This document shows, piece after piece, positions 8,008-15,186 of a DNA stretch of 64,000 bases. The position numbers and the translations under genes were made by a program. This DNA comes from Prochlorococcus sp. AG-355-N16 (GTDB taxonomy: Bacteria > Cyanobacteriota > Cyanobacteriia > PCC-6307 > Cyanobiaceae): assembly GCA_003278545.1 (NCBI GenBank), contig QCEF01000005.1:62001-126000 (forward strand), given 5' to 3'. How positions within the stretch are numbered: position 1 is the first letter of the stretch; each line of letters begins with the position of its first letter. The notes beneath the pieces are model-generated. The model saw only the letters and a program-made list of their open reading frames with translations. It had not been told where the DNA came from and did not search any database.

Positions 8008-8526
8008 ATGGCATTTAATAAAATATTTATGAAAACAGGATTTTTAAATTATCTAATTTTTTCTGGAATTCTTTTTACAAATATAATTAATCCAAATAAG
8101 AGTATTGCTTTAACTCAAGAAAATATAGATATCCCAAAAGTTTCTTCTTACAGATCAGCATCATGTCGTTGTTGCAAAAAATGGATCAATCATTTAAGAG
8201 ATAATGGATTAGAAGTTGTTGATAATATAGTTAAGGATGTTTCAGTAATTAAAAACCAATATCAAATTCCCAATGATCTGAGATCATTTCACTCTGCTCA
8301 AATAGCTAACTATAAGATTGAAGGACATGTCCCTATTGAATCAATCAACAAACTTTTTAGAGAAGTACCAAATATCAATGGAATAGCAGTTCCGGCCATG
8401 CCACTTGGCTCTCCAGGGATGGAAATGCATTCTCACGACTCTCACTCTCATGATTATGAGAACTACAAAGTAGTTTCATTTAGTAAAACTCGCAAAACAA
8501 AAATATTTGATAAAATCTCTCCTTAA
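8008..8526 (+). CDS. DUF411 metal-binding-type exported protein
   Basis: The 172-residue protein has an N-terminal signal or anchor segment (about residues 13-31), then the DUF411 signature: SCRCCKKWINHLRDNG, a central FHSAQIANYKIEGHVP block and MPLGSPGMEM. The tail adds a histidine-rich HSHDSHSHD stretch. DUF411 proteins occur in copper-resistance loci, and the CCC and His clusters look like metal ligands. It probably acts in the periplasm. It lies 71 nt after the MauE-like gene. Confidence 0.88.
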   Translation: MAFNKIFMKTGFLNYLIFSGILFTNIINPNKSIALTQENIDIPKVSSYRSASCRCCKKWINHLRDNGLEVVDNIVKDVSVIKNQYQIPNDLRSFHSAQIANYKIEGHVPIESINKLFREVPNINGIAVPAMPLGSPGMEMHSHDSHSHDYENYKVVSFSKTRKTKIFDKISP

Positions 8527-8548
8527 TACAAATACTTAATTTGAAATA

Positions 8549-8770
8549 ATGCATATTTTTCTAAGAAATTTTAAATTTTTAATTTTTTTATGCTCCTTAT
8601 TTCTAAATTTAAATAGTTATTCGCGTGCACATGTGAGGGGTACATTTCTTACTGAAGAGGACGCCGAAAAAAGATCTTTAGAACTTGGTTGCGAAGGAAT
8701 ACATAAGAATCAAGATAAATGGATGCCATGCAAAAACGAAAAAGAATTACATATCTATTTGAGGAAATAG
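8549..8770 (+). CDS. DUF3721-type small exported protein
   Basis: The 73-residue protein has a signal peptide (about residues 1-27) followed by the DUF3721 pattern: GTFLTEEDAEKRSLELGCEG, then HKNQDKWMPC. The two cysteines and the histidine of the GCxGxH ... WMPC motif are potential ligands or a disulfide. Its stop is immediately followed by the next ATG, which makes co-translation likely. Confidence 0.82.
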   Translation: MHIFLRNFKFLIFLCSLFLNLNSYSRAHVRGTFLTEEDAEKRSLELGCEGIHKNQDKWMPCKNEKELHIYLRK

Positions 8771-9031
8771 ATGGAAAAATTAAAAACAAATCAAAGAAAA
8801 ATTCATAGAAAAATAACCGCAATTTCAGCAATCCCCTTACTAATTACTATTCTATCTGGGACTATTTATAGTATTCTTCAACCATTAGGAGTAGATGTTT
8901 TTTGGTTAATAAAATGGCATACGGGTAATTTTGGAATTATTAATTTGCAACCTTTTTACTCGATATTTCTTGGTATAGCTTCAATAATCTCAATAATATC
9001 TGGCGTTAAACTATTACAAAAAAAATCTTAG
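8771..9031 (+). CDS. PepSY-associated-type membrane protein, 86 aa
   Basis: The protein starts MEKLKTNQRKIHRKITAIS and has two or three hydrophobic segments (SAIPLLITILSGTIYSIL, an internal WLIKWHTG motif, and a C-terminal helix). RKIHRKI ... SG and the WHTG motif recall PepSY-associated transmembrane proteins found near metal-uptake systems. The ATG directly abuts the previous stop codon. It is the last gene of the operon. Confidence 0.68.
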   Translation: MEKLKTNQRKIHRKITAISAIPLLITILSGTIYSILQPLGVDVFWLIKWHTGNFGIINLQPFYSIFLGIASIISIISGVKLLQKKS

Positions 9032-9052
9032 ATATTCTAAGCCAAAATCTAA

Positions 9053-9250
9053 CTAATTAATACTATTTGCACCCCCACTTACTAAGAAAATTATCGCTCC
9101 TAGTGCCATTGTTGCTACACCCATATAAGGGTATTTTTTAATTCTTGATTTAGTAATTGGAAGCCATGAAAGGTATCTATCAGATTTATTTAATTCATTT
9201 TTTTGTCTAGGTGGCAATCCTAATTCTTCTCTTCTTTTGGCTTCGCCCAT
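9053..9250 (-). CDS. DUF2839-type small membrane protein
   Basis: The 65-residue protein begins with the family hallmark MGEAKRREELGLPPRQ and ends in one membrane helix. A second member with the same N-terminus is at 11456-11671. A GAGTTAAC element lies about 52 nt upstream (9302-9309), similar to the sites near 18.6 kb. Function unknown. Confidence 0.85.
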   Translation of the reverse strand: MGEAKRREELGLPPRQKNELNKSDRYLSWLPITKSRIKKYPYMGVATMALGAIIFLVSGGANSIN

Positions 9251-9356
9251 AATCTTAAATTTGTATATGTACCAATAATAAAAATTATGTTCTACACTTG
9301 CGAGTTAACTTTATTAAAAACAGAGGTCTTTTATAGATAAACAAATTATTTAAAAT

Positions 9357-9503
9357 TTATTTAGCCTTCTTTAAATAAAGATTCTTTGTATTTGCCTGAT
9401 CTGATGTAAATAACAAAATTAAGATAGTTCCAACTAGAAATGAAAAAATCATTGTCAAACCAACAACTTCAACCATTTCACTAGGCAGATAATTTAGAAA
9501 CAT
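9357..9503 (-). CDS. 48-aa single-span membrane peptide
   Basis: A leftward ATG frame of 48 residues: MFLNYLPSEMVEVVGL, then a long membrane helix (about residues 15-33) and a basic tail (KNLYLKKAK). The layout resembles small photosynthetic-complex subunits but I do not recognise it. It occupies the 9251-9658 gap. Confidence 0.55.
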   Translation of the reverse strand: MFLNYLPSEMVEVVGLTMIFSFLVGTILILLFTSDQANTKNLYLKKAK

Positions 9504-9658
9504 TAATGAATAGATCTCTTATCTTAAACTTAGCAATTGTATTTTTTATGTAAAGTAAGTATTCCTCCTTAAATTTCGAAAAAAACTTTCTGAGACTTTT
9601 TAATCTTTGTTTATTTTTATTTGCGGGATAAATCTAGTTCTAGCCGATCATAATTTTT

Positions 9659-9949
9659 TTACTTAGCTATTCCTATTTTCTTAAGCAATTTCAAGTAAGG
9701 TAAGGCCCAATTCCCAAAGGTAAAAGAGATTGTCGTATTTTTTGTAGTTGTGAATAATGTTTTAGAACGTGTAGAGGCTAATTTAGAAAATATCTTAATA
9801 GTCTCTGCTTCTAGATTATCCAGATACAATTTTTTTTGAACACCTCGATCTTTCTTTTGGGGCAAATAATTTTCTATAAACCATAAAACTTGATCTAAAT
9901 TTGATTTATTGTGTGAGTTTTTAATTTGTTTATTTTTCTTTTTAAACAT
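9659..9949 (-). CDS. Hypothetical basic protein, 96 aa
   Basis: Lysine-rich N-terminus (MFKKKNKQIKNSHNKS) followed by a segment with LDQVLWFIENYLPQ and a C-terminal ISFTFGNWALPYLKLLKKIG. No known motif is seen. The length and composition suggest a genuine soluble small protein. Confidence 0.55.
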   Translation of the reverse strand: MFKKKNKQIKNSHNKSNLDQVLWFIENYLPQKKDRGVQKKLYLDNLEAETIKIFSKLASTRSKTLFTTTKNTTISFTFGNWALPYLKLLKKIGIAK

Positions 9950-10090
9950 ATTTATTAACCTCTTAATTACTGAATTAAATTTGCCATTTATATAATTTAA
10001 ATCAATAGTAAAAGCCTCAAAATTATGTTCTTTTTAATAATCGATAATCGAAAAAATAAATTAATAATTAAGTTGTTTTTATGAAAATAA

Positions 10091-10115
10091 AAAAAAAGAG
10101 GGATAAACCCCCTTA
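10091..10115 (-). terminator. Weak rho-independent terminator
   Basis: Read leftward, GGGGGTTTATCCCTC is followed by nine T. The stem is short (4-5 bp). It lies 33-57 nt past the stop of the gene at 10148-10309. Confidence 0.4.
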
Positions 10116-10147
10116 TGGATCAGTTTCAAATATGAATTAAAAATTTT

Positions 10148-10309
10148 TTAATCTTTCAATTTCATTCCTATTTGTGTTTTCCTGATTCTTTCTTCAAAGA
10201 CGGATCTTCTGTATGGAGTTACTTCTCCATTTTTTGTAGCCAAAAGTTTGGCTTTGTGAAGCCTATTGGCTCTTTTGATTTTTTCTCTTATTTGTAAGAG
10301 GTTATTCAT
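10148..10309 (-). CDS. Small basic hypothetical protein, 53 aa
   Basis: The leftward ATG frame encodes 53 residues, strongly basic (MNNLLQIREKIKRANRLHKA, then TPYRRSVFEERIRKTQIG). The positive charge suggests nucleic-acid or ribosome contact, but no motif is recognised. It is followed by a weak terminator. Confidence 0.6.
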   Translation of the reverse strand: MNNLLQIREKIKRANRLHKAKLLATKNGEVTPYRRSVFEERIRKTQIGMKLKD

Positions 10310-10497
10310 GGTCTTTTGCAGTTAATGAGAATCCCGTTCCCTACTCTCATTTCATGCGTCCAGAGATATAAACTTGGATGAACGTTAATGAACGATAACA
10401 TCTTGACAAAAATTCCGCGAGAGTAATTTTTACTAATTTTTCTTAAAAAAATAAATATTGAATAAATCGTATAAATAAGCTTTTAATAATACGTAAA

Positions 10498-10773
10498 TTA
10501 GGATAAGAAAATTGTTTGTGACCCATCATTATTATCCTGAATCACTATTTTTTTATTTGGGAAAATATCTGATAATATTCTTTTCAAATTTGAATTATCT
10601 GAAGGAATTATATTACTTATATTTTTTGAATTTATTTTCCAATTTTCATCTACAAATAGTTCTTTATCATCACCTTTTTTATTATCCAGTGATGCCTTAT
10701 TTTGAATCTTAAGTAACAGTTCTGAATTATAATCTTTAAATTCTTCAGGGCTTTTTTTTAAATTTTCAGTCAT
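10498..10773 (-). CDS. Hypothetical acidic protein, 91 aa
   Basis: MTENLKKSPEEFKDYNSELL leads into a polar, probably disordered middle part and a C-terminal strand-rich segment (KKIVIQDNNDGSQTIFLS). No known domain was recognised. Monocistronic and leftward. Confidence 0.55.
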   Translation of the reverse strand: MTENLKKSPEEFKDYNSELLLKIQNKASLDNKKGDDKELFVDENWKINSKNISNIIPSDNSNLKRILSDIFPNKKIVIQDNNDGSQTIFLS

Positions 10774-10998
10774 TATTTAGAAATCTAATGTTTCTAAATC
10801 TTGCATGAAAAATTTTAAGAATACAAGGTATTAATTACCTAAAAATTTCTCTCAAGATAAAAAATCCAGATGCAATTAAAATAATTTTCTTTAGAAAATT
10901 TAATTCCAAAATAGCTAAAGGATGATGTTTAAAAAGATTAATAAATCATTTACACCATTTATTTACTTGTTAGGTTGCAACTAAAGGAGTCAGAAAAA

Positions 10999-11130
10999 AT
11001 GCCAAGAGTAATTAACAAAAAAATTAGACTTTTAAGATGGTTAAACTCAGGCATGATACTACCATTTATCATTATGGCTGCATCCTCATCAATCATTCTT
11101 TATGGTGTTTTATTTATCCTAATAAAATAG
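10999..11130 (+). CDS. 43-aa membrane peptide
   Basis: ATG at 10999 is preceded by a good ribosome-binding site (AAAGGAG at 10983-10989). The peptide has a basic start (MPRVINKKIRLLRWLN) and one long membrane helix to its end. The RBS makes this one of the better-supported small genes here. Function unknown. Confidence 0.65.
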   Translation: MPRVINKKIRLLRWLNSGMILPFIIMAASSSIILYGVLFILIK

Positions 11131-11139
11131 CTTTCTAAT

Positions 11140-11274
11140 TTAAGCAGCTAAGTTTTCCTCAGATTTAGACATAAGCATTGCAGCTTTTTTTAATAAACTA
11201 ACTACTTCTTTTCTTCCAACTGCATTATCAGCTTGTCGCATTATTTCAGCATATTTTTTATTTATTTTTTTCAT
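11140..11274 (-). CDS. Small helical protein, paralogue of 18739-18876
   Basis: The 44-residue leftward frame shares the pattern KKYA-xxx-xQA-xN-xxGRKE-xx-SL-xK-xA with the 45-residue protein at 18739. Both are two-helix sized and basic. Paralogy supports both being real genes. Function unknown. Confidence 0.68.
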   Translation of the reverse strand: MKKINKKYAEIMRQADNAVGRKEVVSLLKKAAMLMSKSEENLAA

Positions 11275-11455
11275 GAAAAATTTTAATTTAATCTAAAATT
11301 ACAGCACCACAAGATGGTGTCAATCGTAAATAATTATCATATGTTATTTTTTCATCATTCCTTACACATTTATTTTTGATAATTTAATATCTTTAAAAAT
11401 TTTTTAAACAATGGTTACAAAGAGTCATCAATATCAAAATTCACAATCCTTATAG

Positions 11456-11671
11456 TTAAGCAATTTTAAATGATTTGAAAACATAAAATAAACCTCCGAT
11501 TAGGATCAATATGGCAGCTCCATAAAAAAGAAAAGGGATAATTGGATATTTATATAGTGTGGACCTAACTTTTTGCTGTATGGCTTTTTTATCGAGTTGG
11601 GGCAAATTTATGTCTCCATTTTTTTCTCTAGGCGGAATACCTAAATTTTTTCTTCTCTTTGCCTCGCCCAT
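11456..11671 (-). CDS. DUF2839-type small membrane protein, second copy
   Basis: Beginning at ATG 11671 the protein reads MGEAKRRKNLGIPPREKN, matching the first copy at 9053-9250, and ends with a membrane helix (about residues 44-65). The frame is open a little further upstream, but the family N-terminus fixes the start here. It follows the stop of the upstream gene by 2 nt. Confidence 0.82.
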   Translation of the reverse strand: MGEAKRRKNLGIPPREKNGDINLPQLDKKAIQQKVRSTLYKYPIIPFLFYGAAILILIGGLFYVFKSFKIA

Positions 11672-11673
11672 AA

Positions 11674-11904
11674 TTAATACTGAGGTATGCCCATACATTT
11701 TAAATAATTTTTATCAGCTAAATCTAAAATTTGAATCCATTCTTCATGAGATATTTCCAAATGATTTTTAAAATCTTTTTCAAATTTAATAATACATCTT
11801 TTTTCTATATTGTCTGGAGAATTATAATTTCTTAAAAAAGTAATACTCAAATAAGATAATGATGAAAAAACTATAATTATTTTAGCAATTCTAAAACGAT
11901 TCAT
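11674..11904 (-). CDS. Small membrane-anchored protein, 76 aa
   Basis: The start is taken as the ATG at 11904, whose ATGA overlaps the stop of the preceding DUF3764-like gene. One N-terminal membrane helix (IAKIIIVFSSLSYLSITFL) is followed by a soluble domain with two cysteines (KRCIIKFEKD and YLKCMGIPQY). It has no recognised domain. It is part of a three-gene leftward operon. Confidence 0.7.
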   Translation of the reverse strand: MNRFRIAKIIIVFSSLSYLSITFLRNYNSPDNIEKRCIIKFEKDFKNHLEISHEEWIQILDLADKNYLKCMGIPQY

Positions 11905-12227
11905 ATCCAAGATAATTCTTTCATAATTGAGAAATCAACTTTGTGACTTTTTATATATTCACTATTTGCTTGAACAAACTTTTGAATATTTCCCTCTGGA
12001 GCCTGATGTATACAAATAAATTTTTTAGGATCATCTTTACTGAATTCTCTAAATAGTGGCTTAATATCAAATTCAGAATATCTTAGATCTGCTTCTTTAC
12101 TATCAAAAATTTTTACCCATTCTTCAAATGCACTTTCAATTTTAAATGAAATTACGGTCCTTATTTCCCTAGACATTAAAGAATAAGCTATTTTTTTTAT
12201 ATTAAAAGGTATTTCAAACATTCTCAA
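11901..12227 (-). CDS. DUF3764-like protein
   Basis: The 108-residue protein contains FEEWVKIFDSKEADLR, KDDPKKFICIHQAPEGN and a final SW, the layout I remember for DUF3764. A second, diverged member is at 14286-14567 with the same spacing of FE, DP, QxPE and terminal W. It is probably a ferredoxin-like fold of unknown function. It is the first gene of the leftward operon 12227-11456. Confidence 0.75.
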   Translation of the reverse strand: MRMFEIPFNIKKIAYSLMSREIRTVISFKIESAFEEWVKIFDSKEADLRYSEFDIKPLFREFSKDDPKKFICIHQAPEGNIQKFVQANSEYIKSHKVDFSIMKELSWI

Positions 12228-12450
12228 TTATTTAAACCCTCTAATTTTGAAAACAAAATAACTCAAAGATAAAAAATTTCATCTTAATCTTTTAAGTAAT
12301 TTTCAATAGAACTTTAAAAGAAAAATAATATAATTTTAGTAATCTCAAAAATTGAAGAATAGATATTAGAAATACTTAATTAAAAGGTGTAGTGTTATTA
12401 GTAGGAGCTTAGTTAAAAGTAATAATTTCAAAAGTAGGGATAAATATTCA

Positions 12451-12597
12451 ATGAAAAATTTAGTTGTGGCAGATTTTTCATCAAGCAATAATTTCACATT
12501 AAATAAACTATATACAACGGTAATGATTGGCGTTACATTTGCGAGTTTTATATTTCTTACTTATGGATTAAGTAGTTCTATTACATCAATTAGTTGA
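12451..12597 (+). CDS. 48-aa membrane peptide
   Basis: ATG at 12451, preceded by AGTAGGGA, opens MKNLVVADFSSSNNFTLNKL followed by one membrane helix (about residues 22-45). The stop overlaps a TGAATG junction with the next tiny frame. Function unknown. Confidence 0.5.
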   Translation: MKNLVVADFSSSNNFTLNKLYTTVMIGVTFASFIFLTYGLSSSITSIS

Positions 12598-12681
12598 ATG
12601 GATTCTATATATGTAATTGTTTTCTTAATTTGCTTCCTTTATTTTATTTTCGACTCTTTAAAAAATACAGGTATCAAATAA
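12598..12681 (+). CDS. 27-aa hydrophobic peptide
   Basis: Directly after the preceding stop, ATG 12598 opens a 27-residue hydrophobic peptide (MDSIYVIVFLICFLYFIF ...). The size is like that of small photosystem or cytochrome subunits, but no match is recognised. Support is only position and composition. Confidence 0.35.
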   Translation: MDSIYVIVFLICFLYFIFDSLKNTGIK

Positions 12682-12685
12682 ATTG

Positions 12686-12811
12686 CTAATGCTTTTCACC
12701 CTTCAATAAAATTTTTCTCCTTATATAAAAGAAAACTAATGTAGTTATTATCATCACCGGTGGATGAAATGAGATTGAATTAAGATATTCATAATAACTA
12801 AAGTTTTCCAA
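12686..12811 (-). CDS. 41-aa membrane peptide (TTG start)
   Basis: Leftward from TTG at 12809-12811 the frame reads ENFSYYEYLNSISFHPPVM, then a short membrane helix (IITTLVFFYI) and a basic tail (RRKILLKGEKH). An AAAGA element sits upstream of the TTG. It may start instead at the internal ATG, giving 22 residues. Confidence 0.4.
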   Translation of the reverse strand: MENFSYYEYLNSISFHPPVMIITTLVFFYIRRKILLKGEKH

Positions 12812-13061
12812 ATCTTTAAAAACAAGATGTAAAAACTATATCCTTTTTTCGAATCTTAAATTGATATTAATAAACCATTCTCATGTATAAAATGTTTATT
12901 CAATTTATATATTTATTTAAAGTTTTTAGTAAATAAAGATTTTTAAATTGAATGATCATCTTATCCTTCTTTTAAAAGAAATGAAAGTATGTAAAAACCT
13001 ATAAGTAAATAATTCTCTATCTGGGTTTATAATTTTTTAATCTATTATTTACAATAATCAA

Positions 13062-13259
13062 ATGATTAGTTCTCTTAATTTAAAAGATTTGCCTATTAAG
13101 GATTTGGTTATTTCAGGGTTAATGATATTTATTATGTCGACAATTATTGCCAATATTTATAACCCATTATTGGGAATAACTTATGCATTTAGTAATATTC
13201 TCACTCTTACTTTTTTGAGTTGGTTATATAAAGAGACTTGGAATGATCCAAGGAAATAA
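13062..13259 (+). CDS. Small membrane protein, 65 aa
   Basis: Two hydrophobic segments (about residues 14-31 and 37-55) follow a short N-terminus (MISSLNLKDLPIKDLV) and the protein ends in KETWNDPRK. It has no family I recognise. Convergent with the next gene. Confidence 0.6.
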   Translation: MISSLNLKDLPIKDLVISGLMIFIMSTIIANIYNPLLGITYAFSNILTLTFLSWLYKETWNDPRK

Positions 13260-13289
13260 ATCTAATTAAGACATAAGATAAATAAAAAA

Positions 13290-13484
13290 CTACTTCTGTA
13301 TTTTTAATTTTGAAGAATACTTTAAATTAACAATGTACGTTGCAAGAAGAGAAAGTATCAAAAAAAATAATAAACTTTCCAAGGTAGATTGGGGCATAAC
13401 CATGAGTAGTACCAAAAATGATATATATTTAAAGAAACGAATTCTGATAAAAAAATCAACCCTTGCATTATTTTTTATTCTCAA
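13290..13484 (-). CDS. Small membrane protein, 64 aa
   Basis: Basic N-terminus (MRIKNNARVDFFIRIRFF) followed by two membrane stretches around residues 19-30 and 36-52, and a lysine-rich end. Function unknown. Confidence 0.5.
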   Translation of the reverse strand: MRIKNNARVDFFIRIRFFKYISFLVLLMVMPQSTLESLLFFLILSLLATYIVNLKYSSKLKIQK

Positions 13485-13533
13485 ACTTATAAATTAAATT
13501 TGTCTTATAGAATTTCTGAGAATTAGTTTGATT

Positions 13534-13890
13534 TTAATTAAAATAATATTTTTCTGCCCTCCTAATGGCTTTTATTGCTCCTTTATAATCAAGACTTTTT
13601 AATTTTTCCTTACTTTTTTGTTCAAGCATTTTTACTATTTCATTTCTCTTTATTTCATCAATTTTCAGCTTATGATCGAATATAAGATCAAATTTTGAGG
13701 AATACAATCTAGATAATTCTTTTCTATATTTTTCAATAATTTTTTCATTACAAGATTTGGATTTCAATATTGCATTAGCCTTCATTTTGTCATCTATTGC
13801 CCCTTTAAAATTTCCTAGTTTGAATTTCTTTTCACTTGATCTAGTTAGCTTAATAATATTTCCTAATATCAATTCATTAGAACCTTTCAT
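13534..13890 (-). CDS. Two TPR-like repeat halves, 118 aa
   Basis: The N-terminal half contains KKFKLGNFKGAIDDKMKANAIL and the C-terminal half contains EKLKSLDYKGAIKAIRRAEKY (quoted without flanks). Both have the tetratricopeptide-like pattern of alternating small and aromatic residues, G-N/D-F/Y-KGAI followed by A. The middle is a charged helix. It may be a minimal protein-interaction module. It has no signal peptide. Confidence 0.6.
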   Translation of the reverse strand: MKGSNELILGNIIKLTRSSEKKFKLGNFKGAIDDKMKANAILKSKSCNEKIIEKYRKELSRLYSSKFDLIFDHKLKIDEIKRNEIVKMLEQKSKEKLKSLDYKGAIKAIRRAEKYYFN

Positions 13891-13970
13891 TTATTTATCT
13901 GATCCTACGATAATGCTACCAGAATAAAGAAAAAACAAATCATTTTTTTAATATTCAAATATTTAAATAA

Positions 13971-14270
13971 TTAGCCAATAACAAGTCCTTTTTCAAGTAG
14001 TAAATCGAAAACCTGCACACTTTTGGTTTTCCCAAATTTGGTAGGCTTATGTAAATCTAATACTTGAGCAAGGCACATAATCCAATAAGTATCTTTTTTT
14101 AAATTTAGACCTTCACAAATATGGGTAGGAGCCGATTTAAAACAGCCAAATTCTGTTGATATATTAATGTTCATGATTTGAGTTTCTAGTTCCAGACTTA
14201 AAAGTTCTATTTCTTGTTCAGAAAGGGATGTCCCAAAAGAATATGATTCAATTAAAAGTTGATAATTCAT
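13971..14270 (-). CDS. Small conserved-type protein, paralogue of 18989-19279
   Basis: The 99-residue protein shares with the 18989 protein the order LS-xx-EI-xx-L-xx-EL, then K-xAP-xx-IC-xx-L-xL, W-xxC-xA-xVLD-xxx-P and a final F-xx-L. The conserved Cys-Cys-Trp pattern suggests a specific fold but no known domain is recognised. It is 15 nt upstream of the DUF3764 gene's 3' side, both leftward. Confidence 0.7.
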   Translation of the reverse strand: MNYQLLIESYSFGTSLSEQEIELLSLELETQIMNINISTEFGCFKSAPTHICEGLNLKKDTYWIMCLAQVLDLHKPTKFGKTKSVQVFDLLLEKGLVIG

Positions 14271-14285
14271 AAAAGATTTATTTTT

Positions 14286-14567
14286 TCAAGAACTCCATCG
14301 AGTTATTTTTGTACCTGCATAAATATGCCCTGAAGCTTCAACAATAGGTTTTGTTTCAGGATTCATAAAAATATCGTATAGAACATTTTCTGGCCCTTGA
14401 AAAATTACAGTTGCGCGTTGAGGATCATTTAATGATTTACCAATATAAAATGTTTTAACTCCCATTTCTTTAAACATCGACTGCTGTTCCTCAGCATTCA
14501 TATGAGCTTCATATTGTTCAAACGTATTACTTAGTTGAAAATCTAGAATAGTTGTTTCAATAGTCAT
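14286..14567 (-). CDS. DUF3764-type protein
   Basis: This 93-residue protein begins MTIETTILDFQLSNTFEQYE and contains DPQRATVIFQGPENV and a C-terminal RWSS, matching remembered DUF3764 members. It is a diverged paralogue of 11901-12227. It is followed on the same strand, after 15 nt, by the gene at 13971-14270, so the two probably form an operon. Confidence 0.8.
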   Translation of the reverse strand: MTIETTILDFQLSNTFEQYEAHMNAEEQQSMFKEMGVKTFYIGKSLNDPQRATVIFQGPENVLYDIFMNPETKPIVEASGHIYAGTKITRWSS

Positions 14568-14709
14568 AGTAGTAATTAAGATGTTTATAAGATTTTAAAT
14601 CTTTTTGCAAAAAAAAAATAATTGAATAAAGATTAGTTTTTATTAAGCTATGTATTAACTATTTTTTATTTATGAGTTATAAATCAACTATAAAAAACAG
14701 ATTTTAATT

Positions 14710-14778
14710 TTGGACTCAGAAATTTCTCCAAGAGAACAATGGACTAGTAAGTTGGGATTCATTCTTGCAGCTGGGTAA
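14710..14778 (+). pseudogene. Remnant of a SNF-family sodium-dependent transporter (N-terminus only)
   Basis: TTG at 14710 opens MDSEISPREQWTSKLGFILAAG then stop. REQWTSxLGFILAAxG is the first conserved block of the neurotransmitter:sodium symporter (SNF) family, where it normally continues AGSAVGLGN. Here the frame ends after 22 codons and no further transporter sequence follows, so this is a deletion remnant. Confidence 0.7.
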
Positions 14779-15186
14779 GTTAAAAATATATTAAAAATAA
14801 TAATGTGTAAAATTGAATAAATTTACTGCGATGTAGTGCGGAAATAGAGGGAGTGGTACAAGTCAAAAAAAGATTAAATAGTTTAACTTTTTTCATTATT
14901 TTTTGAGCAAACTCAAAAAAATACTAGTCAATAATTAAGTATTTGTAATGGTTATTAATTAAAAAATTGATATGAAGGCTAGGTGTTTTGTTTTATTTTT
15001 AAATGTCTCAATATTTTTCTAAAGATAATGTTTTACTGCGGAACCTTTTTAGTAAATATTAAATTTTAACTTATATTTAATCTCAAACTTATCGACAAAA
15101 ACCATCCCTAATAGAATCTATATAAAATATATCAAGGTACTAATTTTAAAAAATTAGAAAGCCTTTAAGAATAGATAACAAATTTG
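14779..15186. other. Non-coding AT-rich stretch
   Basis: About 400 nt between the transporter remnant and selO. I see no convincing gene; the sequence is mainly A/T with short frames only. It is probably the scar of the transporter deletion plus the selO promoter. Confidence 0.5.
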
